This document shows positions 53,755-62,150 of a DNA stretch of 64,000 nucleotides, piece after piece; the stretch's first letter is position 1, and every line of letters begins with the position of its first letter. Location of the stretch: contig JAFZWG010000072.1 of the NCBI GenBank assembly GCA_017617395.1, forward strand, positions 146,539 to 210,538, given 5' to 3'. Source of the DNA: Lachnospiraceae bacterium (GTDB lineage: Bacteria; Bacillota; Clostridia; Lachnospirales; Lachnospiraceae). Made by a program: the position numbers and the translations under genes. A model generated the notes under the pieces. That model was not told where the DNA came from. It was given only the letters and a program-made list of their open reading frames with translations, and did no database searches.

Positions 53755-54433
53755 TGCTGCCAACCTCCTGTTTTTCTTGCTCGGAGTCCGTACCAGAAAC
53801 CGGCTCCGGCTCCACCTTCACATGGTGGCCGATTTTATTTTCCGTACCGTTCAACAGGCGCTTAATGTTCGCCCGATGCATATAGATACCGGATATCGTG
53901 TATAACAATGCAGCCGCAACCATCCAGCGGTAGTAGCTGTGTCCTCGGTAGACGATCGCCATGTAGGTCGGGAACAAAGCAACCACGAACAGCGATCCTA
54001 CGGAGACATATTTCCAGATGTACACAATCAATGCGAACGCGAACGTGAAAAACACCAGTCTCCAGTCGACGCAGAGCATTGCGCCCGCCGTCACGGCGAT
54101 TCCCTTGCCGCCGCGGAACTGCATCCAGAACGGGAAGCAATGTCCGATCACGGCACCGAATCCCAGAATCTCACAAAGCAAAATAACGTACGGCTTACCC
54201 GGAAAGATAGCAAACCGAAGAATCATTCCCGGGATTAAAACTTTCAAAAGATCCCCGATAAATACGAGGCTTCCGCTCTTTCTTCCGAGCGTCCGCATGG
54301 CGTTCGTTGTGCCCGCGTTGCCGCTACCGTAGCGGCGAATATCGATTCCGTGCGCCTTTCCGACGAAAAATGCAGTCTGCAGATTCCCGCAGAGATACCC
54401 GACCAGCAGGCAGATCAATGCCTTGATCACCAT
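53747..54433 (-). CDS. plsY: Acyl-phosphate:glycerol-3-phosphate acyltransferase
   Basis: Integral membrane enzyme that transfers the acyl group from acyl-phosphate to glycerol-3-phosphate, giving lysophosphatidic acid. Conserved cytoplasmic motifs: GSGNAGTTNAMRTLG near 38-52 and FRGGKGIAVTAGAML near 105-120, among five to six membrane segments. The C-terminal 30 residues are charged and longer than usual (228 residues in total). The ATG at 54433 has AAGGAGGG upstream. It is between der and gpsA, the typical Firmicutes grouping. Confidence 0.94.
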   Translation of the reverse strand: MVIKALICLLVGYLCGNLQTAFFVGKAHGIDIRRYGSGNAGTTNAMRTLGRKSGSLVFIGDLLKVLIPGMILRFAIFPGKPYVILLCEILGFGAVIGHCFPFWMQFRGGKGIAVTAGAMLCVDWRLVFFTFAFALIVYIWKYVSVGSLFVVALFPTYMAIVYRGHSYYRWMVAAALLYTISGIYMHRANIKRLLNGTENKIGHHVKVEPEPVSGTDSEQEKQEVGSNE

Positions 54434-54460
54434 GACCGATCCCTCCTTGCAAAAGTTATA

Positions 54461-55789
54461 TTATTTCTTTTCTTCGTCGCGCTGACGGATGATAAACTTC
54501 AACGATGTGCCCTCGAAGCCGAACGCCTCGCGGATCTTGTTCTCGATGTAACGCGTGTACGAAAAATGCATCAGTTCCTTGTCGTTTACGAAGATCACGA
54601 ATGTCGGCGGCTTCACAGCGACCTGCGTGATGTAGAACAGCTTCAGTCTCCGGCCCTTGTCCGACGGCGGCTGCTGCAGCACGGTAGCCTCCATCATGAT
54701 CTCGTTGAGAACACCCGTGCCGATGCGCTTGTTTTGATTCTCGATGACCTTCTCGATCTCCTCGAAGAGCTTCGGAAGACGCTGTCCCGACAGCGCGGAG
54801 ATAAACACAATGTCCGCGTACGGAATGAACGAGAGAATCTCGCGGATGCGATTTCTGTGCTCATAGATGGTCTTGTCGTCCTTCTCGATGGCGTCCCACT
54901 TGTTGACGGCGATGATAATGCCCTTGCCGCGCTCGTGCGCAATGCCGGCGATCTTCGCATCCTGCTCGGTCACGCCCTCGGTCGCATCGATCACGACAAC
55001 GGCGACATCACAGCGCTCCACGGCTGCAACGGTGCGGATGACGCTGTAGCGTTCAATCTCCTCGGTAATGCGAGCTTTGCGGCGCAGACCGGCCGTGTCG
55101 ATGAAGACGTACTCTTTATGGTTGTACGTAACCTCCGTATCGATCGCATCGCGCGTCGTGCCGGCGATGTCCGAGACGATCACGCGGTTCTCGCCCAACA
55201 GGCGGTTGACGATGGAGGATTTGCCGACGTTCGGCTTTCCGACGATGGCCACCTTCGGGCGCGTGTCTTCCGCATCACCCGCGGAGCTCTCCGGAAAATG
55301 CTTCACTACCTCGTCCAAAAGCTCGCCGAAACCGAGCCGTGAGGACGCTGAAACCGGGATCGGATCGCCGATTCCCAGGTTGTAAAATTCATAGACGTCA
55401 GCCTCGTACTTGTTGAAGCTGTCGACCTTGTTGACACACAAAACGACAGGCTTTCCGGAGCGGCGCAGCATGTCCGCAACCTTGCCGTCCGAGTCCACGA
55501 GACCCTCGCGGACATCCGTCACGAAAATGATCACGTCCGCAGACGCGATGGCAATCTCCGCCTGCTCGCGCATGTGGCGAAGCATCGCATCCTTCGTGTC
55601 CGGCTCGATACCGCCGGTGTCCACCATCGTAAACGCGTGCGAAAGCCACGTCGCATCGGCATAGATCCGGTCTCTGGTGACACCGGGGTTGTCCTGCACG
55701 ATGCTGATCTGCTCTCCCGCGATCGCGTTGAAAAGAGTCGATTTTCCTACATTCGGGCGACCCACGATCGCCACAATCGGCTTGCTCAT
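54461..55789 (-). CDS. der: Ribosome biogenesis GTPase Der (EngA)
   Basis: Essential tandem GTPase that assists 50S subunit maturation. Two G domains: first P-loop IVGRPNVGKSTLFNAIAG at residue 7 with DTGGIE and NKVD, second P-loop IVGKPNVGKSSIVNRLLG near 180 with DTAGLRRKARI and NKWD near 295. A C-terminal KH-like domain follows (TGVLNEIMMEA to the end). 442 residues. The ATG overlaps the stop of the upstream radical-SAM gene by four bases. Confidence 0.97.
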   Translation of the reverse strand: MSKPIVAIVGRPNVGKSTLFNAIAGEQISIVQDNPGVTRDRIYADATWLSHAFTMVDTGGIEPDTKDAMLRHMREQAEIAIASADVIIFVTDVREGLVDSDGKVADMLRRSGKPVVLCVNKVDSFNKYEADVYEFYNLGIGDPIPVSASSRLGFGELLDEVVKHFPESSAGDAEDTRPKVAIVGKPNVGKSSIVNRLLGENRVIVSDIAGTTRDAIDTEVTYNHKEYVFIDTAGLRRKARITEEIERYSVIRTVAAVERCDVAVVVIDATEGVTEQDAKIAGIAHERGKGIIIAVNKWDAIEKDDKTIYEHRNRIREILSFIPYADIVFISALSGQRLPKLFEEIEKVIENQNKRIGTGVLNEIMMEATVLQQPPSDKGRRLKLFYITQVAVKPPTFVIFVNDKELMHFSYTRYIENKIREAFGFEGTSLKFIIRQRDEEKK

Positions 55790-57111
55790 AACTGTTCTTC
55801 ATTCCCTTCTTCCACGAGCGATTCCACAAAATCATACCCTTCGGATTTTACAATACGCACCCGTGTTTGTAAAGCATTTTCAATGTCCGAGACGGTCTTG
55901 TCATCAAGCAAAACCGGCTCTCCGCTGCGCAGCAGATTCTCGGGTAAAATCAGCTTTCCGCGGATCTCCCGGTCCTTCATCTGAGCGATGATATCCTGCC
56001 CGGTTAAAAGCCCCGATACCGTAATGGTTTCCCCGAAGAAATGGTTGATGATCGGGATGACCGTCACGTGCAGATTCGGGTACACCTCGCAGACTCGGTT
56101 GCACAACTTCTCGATCGTCGGCGCGATCAAAACACCCGTCGCGATCGTCGCCTCGTGCACCCGGTCGTCGCCCTCACGGTCCGAGAGCTCCCATTCGACC
56201 TCCTCGGTCAACGAACGGACCATTCCGACGCCGTTTTCGATCTGCGGATAGCCCTCGTATTCATCCTCCGAAGGAAGCAGCAGTCCAGCCGTCAAAAACC
56301 ACTCGTCGGAGGCAAACACAAAGCGCGTGTCGAAATATTCGAGGCAGATCTTCTGCCATTTGGCGATGATGCCGATCACCTCGCGCGACTCGTCCTTCGT
56401 GAAGGTCCGTATCTTCGGCAAATGATCACGGTATTTCGTAAGTCCCACCGGCACGACGCTTAAGCTCTGCAGGTTCGGCAGAAACTCCGTTAAGTCGTGG
56501 ATGGTGCGCTCGAGCTCGGCGCCGTCGTTGTACTCCGGAACGAGCACGATCTGGCCGTTCATCGTGATGCCGGCCTCCTTGAGGCGGCGCATTTTCCGGA
56601 TGATCTCGCCTGCGAAGCGGTTGTGGAGCATCTTGCATCGAAGCTCCGGGTTTGTGGTGTGAACCGATATGTTCATCGGCGAGAGCTTGTAAAAGCAGAT
56701 GCGCTCCAGCTCTTCGTCCGAGACGTTCGTAAGTGTTACATAGTTGCCCTGCAGGAACGAAAGACGCGTGTCATCGTCCTTAAAATACAGCGTCTCGCGC
56801 ATGCCCGGGGGCATCTGGTTGATGAAGCAGAACACGCAGTCGTTGCGGCACGAGCGGTAGTCGTCCATCAACGACTCGGCGAAGACAAGTCCAAGCTCCT
56901 CGCACTCGCCCTTTTTGATCGTGACCTCGCTCTCCTCGCCGTCCCGCAGGAAAGAAAGCGTCAGCTGCGTCTCTTCCTCCTCGAAACGGAAGTCCAAAAC
57001 GTCGATGACGTCGCGTCCGTTCATTCGGAGAAGACGGTCGCCCCTCTTTAGTCCCGCCTTGTAAGCGGGGCTTCCCGGGATGACATCCACGATGGAATGC
57101 TCATGGTTCAC
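55786..57111 (-). CDS. DUF512 family protein with PDZ and radical-SAM-like domains
   Basis: Function not established. 441 residues from a GTG at 57111 (NHEHSIVDVIPGSPAYKAG), chosen because GAAAGGAAG lies about nine bases upstream. An N-terminal PDZ-like segment (about 5-55) precedes a CRNDCVFCF cluster near 95, the CX3CX2C pattern that binds the iron-sulfur cluster of radical SAM enzymes. A TIM-barrel-like middle follows, and DUF512 forms the C-terminal part (about 270-430). It nearly always sits before der in Clostridia, as here with a four-base overlap, which suggests a link to ribosome assembly or modification. Confidence 0.88.
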   Translation of the reverse strand: MNHEHSIVDVIPGSPAYKAGLKRGDRLLRMNGRDVIDVLDFRFEEEETQLTLSFLRDGEESEVTIKKGECEELGLVFAESLMDDYRSCRNDCVFCFINQMPPGMRETLYFKDDDTRLSFLQGNYVTLTNVSDEELERICFYKLSPMNISVHTTNPELRCKMLHNRFAGEIIRKMRRLKEAGITMNGQIVLVPEYNDGAELERTIHDLTEFLPNLQSLSVVPVGLTKYRDHLPKIRTFTKDESREVIGIIAKWQKICLEYFDTRFVFASDEWFLTAGLLLPSEDEYEGYPQIENGVGMVRSLTEEVEWELSDREGDDRVHEATIATGVLIAPTIEKLCNRVCEVYPNLHVTVIPIINHFFGETITVSGLLTGQDIIAQMKDREIRGKLILPENLLRSGEPVLLDDKTVSDIENALQTRVRIVKSEGYDFVESLVEEGNEEQL

Positions 57112-57159
57112 GCTGGTCTCTTCCTTTCTCCCGGTCGTTCCCAAATCACGCCCAAAGCC

Positions 57160-57987
57160 TTACGTCTTCGGCCGCATCATCAAAAACGCCGCGTTGCTTC
57201 CTCTCTTCCCGCCCGTTGCGCGGTGGGAAAATGTAATCTCCGGACGGCACATCGTGCAAAAGCCGCTCACAGAGATATTCTCTGCCTTAAGTCCCGCCGA
57301 AAGAAGCGTGAGCCGGTTCGCCTCCCACAGATTGACATGAGGCTTGCATCCCTCCTTGCGGATCGTCGCCGCACCGCCGTACGCCTCGTCGAAGACGACC
57401 GCCACCTCCTCGCCGACCTCGAAGCACTCCGGGCCGATGGACGGTCCGATCACCGCAACGATGTCCGCGGGGTCGCACGAAAACTCCTTCTGCATCAGCA
57501 AAACGGTTTCTTTCGCGATACCGCCGACGGTTCCCCGCCAGCCCGCATGGCAAAGTCCGATTGCGCGCGCCTTCGGATCGTACAGATACACCGGCACACA
57601 GTCGGCCGTGAAGACCGTGAGCGCAACGTTGCACTCATTTGTCACAAGACCGTCGATATCGTCGTAGGGAATCTCCCGCTCGATGCCGATGCCGCGGTCC
57701 GAAGCCGTCACACGCATCACGTTCACGGTGTGCGTCTGCTTCGTAAAGACCGCCGAGCCCTCCGGAATCGCCAGGTTTCGAAAGATTCTCCGGTAATTCT
57801 CCCTCACGTTCGCGGGATCGTCCCCGCGGTTAAAACCGAGGTTCATCGACGAACAATATCCGTCGCTCACGCCGCCAAAGCGCGTGGAAAATGCATGGCA
57901 CAACTCGCCGTCATACTCCGACAGCGCCGGATATGTGATCACCCGGACGCCCAGATCATCCGGCTCGGTGATGCGGTAACAATCCAC
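57160..57987 (-). CDS. pgeF: Laccase-domain protein, YfiH/PgeF family
   Basis: Family members are multi-purpose purine nucleoside phosphorylases and, in E. coli, edit peptidoglycan errors. The metal-site residues are visible: His in FTKQTHTVNVMR, Cys in FTADCVPVYLYD and His in LCHAGWRGTVGG. I start at the GTG at 57987 (DCYRITEPDD, 275 residues) because GGAGG is seven bases upstream; two ATGs further up lack a ribosome site. It is encoded 48 bases before the DUF512 gene and probably in the same transcript. Confidence 0.9.
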   Translation of the reverse strand: MDCYRITEPDDLGVRVITYPALSEYDGELCHAFSTRFGGVSDGYCSSMNLGFNRGDDPANVRENYRRIFRNLAIPEGSAVFTKQTHTVNVMRVTASDRGIGIEREIPYDDIDGLVTNECNVALTVFTADCVPVYLYDPKARAIGLCHAGWRGTVGGIAKETVLLMQKEFSCDPADIVAVIGPSIGPECFEVGEEVAVVFDEAYGGAATIRKEGCKPHVNLWEANRLTLLSAGLKAENISVSGFCTMCRPEITFSHRATGGKRGSNAAFLMMRPKT

Positions 57988-58059
57988 GTTGGAACCTCCG
58001 TTTCCCTGCATTTTAAGTATTATACAAAACTTATACTGCAAAAAGTCTTCAAAACATCG

Positions 58060-58401
58060 TCAAAAAGCGTCTTTATAGAGCCGGATTTCCCGCGAATCCA
58101 TCGCCACGACGTCAAATCGCACAGGCGTATCCTCAGGAATGCGCTGCTCCTTTAAAAACCACGCGGCGGCACGGCGGATGCGCAGCTGCTTCTTCGCATC
58201 GACCGCCTCCTCCGGAAGACCGAACTCCTCCGTGCGGCGGTATTTGACCTCCGCAAAGACAAGGTACTCGCCGTCGCGCGCAACAAGATCGATCTCGCCC
58301 GCGCGGCAACGGTAGTTTCGCTGCACGGGCTCATACCCCTGGCCCGTGAGATACTCCATGGCCCGCTCTTCCGTGACCGAGCCGACCGACCGCTTGTTCA
58401 T
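58060..58401 (-). CDS. yraN: UPF0102 family protein YraN, endonuclease-like fold
   Basis: Small nuclease-fold protein of uncertain role, widespread in bacteria. The core carries the restriction-endonuclease-like pattern: Glu in RCRAGEIDLVARDGEYLVF, then EVKYRRTEEFG with the Glu-X-Lys pair. 113 residues from the ATG at 58401 (MNKRSVGSVTEERAM), with GGAGG upstream. It follows rnhB by 26 bases, the conserved rnhB-yraN order. Confidence 0.9.
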   Translation of the reverse strand: MNKRSVGSVTEERAMEYLTGQGYEPVQRNYRCRAGEIDLVARDGEYLVFAEVKYRRTEEFGLPEEAVDAKKQLRIRRAAAWFLKEQRIPEDTPVRFDVVAMDSREIRLYKDAF

Positions 58402-58427
58402 AACCCCTCCGCAAAAGCCGAAACACG

Positions 58428-59183
58428 TCAGACGAACGCATGGATAAAGCTTCGTCTGTGAATCTCGCACGGCCCCTTCTCGCGCAGCGCCGCAATGTGC
58501 TCCGCGGAGCCGTAGCCCTTGTTGCCGGCGAAGCCGTAGCCCGGATACTTCTCATCCATCTCGACCATCAGCCGGTCTCTCGTCACCTTCGCAACGATGC
58601 TCGCTGCCGCGATGCTGATGGACTGCGCATCACCCTTGATGATGCCGCGCTGCGGAATCGAAATGCCCGGAATGTGCACGGCGTCGACCAGCAGCTGGTC
58701 GGGCTGCACACTCATCCTAGAAATCGCCTCGCGCATGGCTGCGTAGGTCGCCTGCAGTATGTTGATCTCATCGATCAGCTCGTGGGACGAACTGCCGATT
58801 CCAACCGCAACCGCCTCCTCCAGGATGCGGTCGTAAAGCTCCTCGCGCTTCTTCTCCGAAAGCTGCTTGGAGTCATTGATATACAAAAGCTTGCAATCCT
58901 TCGGCAGTATGACGCACGCGGCCACCACAGGTCCCGCCAGAGGACCGCGGCCGACCTCATCGATTCCGCCGATGTACTCGCGGTCGGGATACAACCGCTC
59001 GTAGTGCCACATCTGCTCGGTCCGCGCCACTTCCTTCTCATACGCGGCAATGCGCTTTCTGCCCGAGGCGATCAGGCTCTGCACGCCCGCGCGCTCGTCC
59101 GTGGCAAGCTCCGCTAAAAGCGCTGCAAGTGCCTCCTCCGGACAGGCTTTGATTCTCTCCCGAATACTCCCGATGGATTCCAT
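58428..59183 (-). CDS. rnhB: Ribonuclease HII
   Basis: Removes RNA from RNA-DNA hybrids and single ribonucleotides from DNA. Active-site acids are in GGIDEVGRGPLAGPVVAAC near 75 (Asp, Glu), INDSKQLSEKKREELY near 105 and LLVDAVHIPGISIP near 165. A helical N-terminal extension of about 70 residues (IRERIKACPEEALAALLAEL) is typical of the Bacillus-Clostridium form; 251 residues in total. It lies 14 bases after rbgA. With rnhA at 45 kb the cell has both RNase H types. Confidence 0.95.
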   Translation of the reverse strand: MESIGSIRERIKACPEEALAALLAELATDERAGVQSLIASGRKRIAAYEKEVARTEQMWHYERLYPDREYIGGIDEVGRGPLAGPVVAACVILPKDCKLLYINDSKQLSEKKREELYDRILEEAVAVGIGSSSHELIDEINILQATYAAMREAISRMSVQPDQLLVDAVHIPGISIPQRGIIKGDAQSISIAAASIVAKVTRDRLMVEMDEKYPGYGFAGNKGYGSAEHIAALREKGPCEIHRRSFIHAFV

Positions 59184-59197
59184 ATTGCTCTTCCCCG

Positions 59198-60082
59198 CTA
59201 TGCGATATCGTCCGGCCGTTCCAGACTGACCAGACCGATTTTTACGTTTCGAAACTCGTCGACAACGATTGCGGCCGCGCGCTCCAGATCAAACTCGCCG
59301 CCTTTTTTGAGGCACCCTCTGCGAACAGCGATGCGGGACAACAACTCTGCCCCCGGATGCTCCGCGCCGCTCACATCCTCATCGATTCCGAAGTGCTCGG
59401 AGATCATGCCCTTGTAGCGGTCCGCGAGGAAGCAAAGAAGCTTCTCCGCCATCTCCGTCGTCACCAAAATCTGGTCGTTGATGGAGCCGATCCACGCGAT
59501 GCGCTGCCCGATCTCCGCCGATTCAAACTTGGGCCAGAGGATACCGGGCGTATCCAGAAGCTCCACGTTTTTGTTGAGCCGGATCCACTGCTTGCCCTTC
59601 GTCACACCGGGCTTGTTGCCGGTCTTTGCGACCGCCTTGCCGGCGAAGCTGTTGATGAACGTCGACTTTCCGACGTTGGGGATTCCGACGATCATCGCGC
59701 GCAGCGGACGGTTTTGAATTCCTCTGCGGCGGTCTCTCTCAATCTTCTCCTTGCACGCGGTCATGATACAGTCGTTGACGGCCTTAAGACCGTTTCCGCT
59801 TCTTGCGTTGATGGCCGCTACAACGAAGCCTTTGCCCTCGTAATATGCCTTCCACAGAGCGGTGACCGCGGGGTCCGCCATGTCCGCCTTGTTGAGCAGG
59901 ATGACCCTCGCCTTGCCCTGCGCGAGCGCGTCGATATCCGGGTTTTTACTGCTGTAGGGAATCCGCGCGTCCACCAGCTCCACAACGACATCGATGATCT
60001 TCATGTCGTCCTGCATTTGCCGTCTGGCCTTCGCCATGTGCCCGGGATACCAGTTGATAATTGTCTGCTTTGTATCGCTCAT
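59198..60082 (-). CDS. rbgA: Ribosome biogenesis GTPase A
   Basis: Circularly permuted GTPase (YlqF) that acts late in 50S assembly. G motifs are in permuted order: NKAD (ILLNKADMADP, near 65) first, then the P-loop VGIPNVGKSTFINSFAGK near 135 and DTPGILWP near 180. A C-terminal RNA-binding helical domain completes 294 residues. The start is MSDTKQTIINWYPGHMAKAR. It is between lepB and rnhB, the standard Firmicutes order. Confidence 0.96.
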   Translation of the reverse strand: MSDTKQTIINWYPGHMAKARRQMQDDMKIIDVVVELVDARIPYSSKNPDIDALAQGKARVILLNKADMADPAVTALWKAYYEGKGFVVAAINARSGNGLKAVNDCIMTACKEKIERDRRRGIQNRPLRAMIVGIPNVGKSTFINSFAGKAVAKTGNKPGVTKGKQWIRLNKNVELLDTPGILWPKFESAEIGQRIAWIGSINDQILVTTEMAEKLLCFLADRYKGMISEHFGIDEDVSGAEHPGAELLSRIAVRRGCLKKGGEFDLERAAAIVVDEFRNVKIGLVSLERPDDIA

Positions 60083-60103
60083 ACTGCCTCTTGTATATCG
60101 TGA

Positions 60104-60697
60104 TTACTCTTCTTCGCGCTTGTTTAAGCTGTTGACGAATCCGAACTTGTTCGTGCGGATCCACGCCCTTCCCACGATCTCGCTTCGCTTGACGTTGCCG
60201 ACCGTGGCGTAGCGACTGTCCTCGGAGTTGTTTCGGGAGTCGCCGAGGACGAAAAATTCATCCTCCCCCAGCTCAATCTCATAGTTCGCAAGTCCCGGCA
60301 GGATCATCGAATCCACCTTGGCAAATTCCTCCATGACCTCGCCGTTAATATACACAACGCCCTCCGAGATGCGGATCTTCTCACCCGGAAGACCGATGAC
60401 GCGCTTGATGTTATAAAAACTGTGCTCGCTGTCGCCCTGCCGGAACACGATGATCTCGTTTCGTTTCGGCGCGCGAATGCGGTATGTCAGGGTATCGATG
60501 ATGATCTTGTCCCCCTCCAGAAGCGTCGGCTCCATGGAGGCATCCACGACCGTCGTCTTCTCGATGGAGAAGCGGATCAAAAGCCACGCGAGAGCGATGA
60601 CCGCAACCACGGACACCACCCAGATGCTCACGGAAATGCAGATTTTGATGATCCGCTCTTTCCGCTCGGCATGTGTATAATCGTAACGCTCAGCCAC
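60104..60697 (-). CDS. lepB: Signal peptidase I
   Basis: Removes signal peptides from exported proteins; membrane-anchored serine-lysine protease. N-terminal membrane segment (SIWVVSVVAVIALAWLLI, about 24-41), catalytic Ser in VVDASMEPTLLEGDKI near 55, Lys in RAPKRNEIIVFR near 80, and GDSRNNSEDSRYATVG near 150. The start is GTG at 60697 (AERYDYTHAE, 197 residues), seven bases after GGAGG. It has its own promoter and a double terminator isolates it from rplS. Confidence 0.95.
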   Translation of the reverse strand: MAERYDYTHAERKERIIKICISVSIWVVSVVAVIALAWLLIRFSIEKTTVVDASMEPTLLEGDKIIIDTLTYRIRAPKRNEIIVFRQGDSEHSFYNIKRVIGLPGEKIRISEGVVYINGEVMEEFAKVDSMILPGLANYEIELGEDEFFVLGDSRNNSEDSRYATVGNVKRSEIVGRAWIRTNKFGFVNSLNKREEE

Positions 60698-60751
60698 CCC
60701 GGTACCTCCAACGCATTCCTACCGCATTTTACTTAGTTTGCATACATAGTC

Positions 60752-60780
60752 AGTATACCAAATCACGCCCGATTTAGCAA
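60752..60780 (-). promoter_or_regulatory. Promoter of lepB
   Basis: Minus-strand TTGCTA (60775-60780), 17-base spacer, TATACT (60752-60757), about 50 bases upstream of the lepB GTG. Confidence 0.75.
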
Positions 60781-60800
60781 GCAAACGCGCGCGAATCGGC

Positions 60801-60843
60801 AAAAAAAGTCCCCCGAAAACGGCACAAAAAGACCGTTCCGGGG
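60801..60843 (-). terminator. Second terminator after rplS
   Basis: Stem of CCCCG and AACGG arms paired with CCGTT and CGGGG, interrupted by a small internal loop, followed on the minus strand by ACTTTTTTTG. The strongest U run in the window. Confidence 0.8.
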
Positions 60844-60853
60844 AAAATGAAAA

Positions 60854-60878
60854 TCGCGCCCGGAAAAACCGGGCGCGA
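60854..60878 (-). terminator. First terminator after rplS
   Basis: Perfect 10-bp stem TCGCGCCCGG/CCGGGCGCGA with a five-base loop, followed by ATTTTCATTTTC on the minus strand. Together with the hairpin 10 bases further on it forms a tandem terminator. Confidence 0.8.
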
Positions 60879-60899
60879 ATGCTTGTTGACTTTGGTTGA

Positions 60900-61253
60900 T
60901 TACCGAAGAACTTCCTTAACCTTGGCAGCCTTGCCGGTTCTCTCACGCAGGTACGTGAGCTTCGCACGGCGAACCTTACCGCGACGGATCACGGTGACGC
61001 TCTCAAGGATCGGGGAATGAAGCGGCCAGGTCTTCTCAACACCGCAGCCGTTCGAGTTCTTGCGAACCGTGAACGTCTCGTGAACGCCGCCGTTCTGTCT
61101 CTTTACGACCACACCCTCAAAAGCCTGGGTACGCTCGCGGTTTCCTTCCTTTACCTTCGACAATACGCGAACCGTATCACCGACTGCGAAGGAATCAACA
61201 GTCTCCTTCATGTTCTCTTTTGCAAGAGATGCCATGTACTCTACATCTGTCAT
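60900..61253 (-). CDS. rplS: 50S ribosomal protein L19
   Basis: Large-subunit protein at the 30S-50S interface. Conserved blocks [32 protein letters not shown] and [20 protein letters not shown] near the C-terminus. 117 residues, complete. The ATG at 61253 follows AAGGAGG by about eight bases. A separate promoter and a leader of about 75 bases with a small hairpin (CCGCT/AGCGG) precede it, which may be an L19-type autoregulatory leader, though I could not match a known fold. Confidence 0.97.
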   Translation of the reverse strand: MTDVEYMASLAKENMKETVDSFAVGDTVRVLSKVKEGNRERTQAFEGVVVKRQNGGVHETFTVRKNSNGCGVEKTWPLHSPILESVTVIRRGKVRRAKLTYLRERTGKAAKVKEVLR

Positions 61254-61334
61254 TGGTATGACCTCCTTCTAAATGCTGCGGTCTTCATACTGCCGCTCAT
61301 CGGCACAGCGGAACATCGCGTCTCACGGGTATCA

Positions 61335-61363
61335 AATATACCATATCCGTTTGGAAAATGCAA
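61335..61363 (-). promoter_or_regulatory. Promoter of rplS
   Basis: Minus-strand TTGCAT (61358-61363), 17-base spacer, TATATT (61335-61340). The -35 overlaps a copy of the repeated GGAAAATGC motif (61353-61361). It lies immediately after the trmD stop. Confidence 0.6.
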
Positions 61364-61366
61364 GCA

Positions 61367-62134
61367 CTATTTTTCGTTATTTTTCGATTCTTCTTTCGAC
61401 GCTTTCGCCTCCGCCAGGCGCTCCCGGTAATACTTTGCGCTCTTTTTGTCAAGCACGGCACCCTCCATGAGTTCCGGCCGGTACTGCATCGTCCGGTCGA
61501 TGGAGCGCTGCATGCGCCACTCCGCGACTTTAGCGTGATGGCCGCTCAGCAAAACCTCGGGCACCGTCTCGTCGCGCCACACCTCGGGGCGCGTATATTG
61601 CGGATACTCCAGAAGGTTATTCTCAAAGCTCTCGGTCTCGCCGCTCTCCTCGTTTGTGAGAACGCCGGGCACCATCCGCGCAATCGCATCGATCATCACC
61701 ATCGCCGGCAGCTCGCCGCCCGAGAGCACGTAATCGCCGATGGACACGGGGTCCGTCACGTAGCGCGACAGAACTCTCTCATCGACACCCTCGTAGTGGC
61801 CGCACAAAAAGACAAGCTCGTCCTCCTGCGCCAGCTCCTTCGCCATGTTCTGGTCGAACACACGGCCCCAGGGCGTCAGGTAGACGAGGCGCTTCGGGGG
61901 ACCGCCCGCGCAGATATCCTCAAAGCATTTGGCGATCGGCTCCGCAGCCATCACCATGCCCGCGCCGCCGCCGTAGGGGTAATCGTCCACATGGCGGTGC
62001 TTATCCTCGGAGTAATCGCGGATGTTGACGGTGTTTAAGGAGATGATCCCCGCGTCGAGCGCGCGCCCCAGGATGCTCGTGTGAAGCCCCTGTTCGATCA
62101 TCTCGGGAAATAACGTCATCACATGGAATTTCAT
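61367..62134 (-). CDS. trmD: tRNA (guanine-N1-)-methyltransferase
   Basis: Methylates G37 next to the anticodon of several tRNAs using SAM. A SPOUT-fold enzyme with the knotted SAM site: PYGGGAGMVMAAEPI near 60, VFLCGHYEGVDERVL near 110, IGDYVLSGGELPAM near 135 and LLSGHHAKVAEWR near 215. 255 residues from the ATG at 62134 (MKFHVMTLFPEM), with GAGGTGG upstream. It follows rimM by 16 bases in the ribosomal operon. Confidence 0.97.
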   Translation of the reverse strand: MKFHVMTLFPEMIEQGLHTSILGRALDAGIISLNTVNIRDYSEDKHRHVDDYPYGGGAGMVMAAEPIAKCFEDICAGGPPKRLVYLTPWGRVFDQNMAKELAQEDELVFLCGHYEGVDERVLSRYVTDPVSIGDYVLSGGELPAMVMIDAIARMVPGVLTNEESGETESFENNLLEYPQYTRPEVWRDETVPEVLLSGHHAKVAEWRMQRSIDRTMQYRPELMEGAVLDKKSAKYYRERLAEAKASKEESKNNEK

Positions 62135-62150
62135 GTTCCACCTCGTTTTC

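Larger units (their letters stand above)
183..61361. repeat. Dispersed 9-bp motif G(G/A)AAAATGC, about 32 copies
   Basis: GGAAAATGC read on plus starts at 183, 1093, 3465, 12393, 21504, 39492, 47111, 55293, 57886 and 61353. Read on minus (plus-strand GCATTTTCC) it starts at 13736, 14165, 14280, 19828, 24332, 35452, 46667 and 56589. GAAAAATGC on plus: 223, 15599, 34769, 35546, 36184, 36873, 40969, 53254, 54365 and 54561. On minus (GCATTTTTC): 11106, 17607, 31360 and 31500. The preceding base is usually C or T. About 15 more sites keep only AAAATGC, and many others have GGAAAATG followed by A or T. Hand count; a few may be missed. Nine of the 32 lie in intergenic DNA, which is only about 7% of the window. 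Confidence 0.8.

Noticed and set aside
52825-53865. 346-codon open frame opposite gpsA
   Set aside because: Antisense shadow of a conserved enzyme, with no start signal.
61254-61334. Known L19 leader RNA upstream of rplS
   Set aside because: There is a leader with a small hairpin, but I cannot match the conserved features of the described leader by eye.
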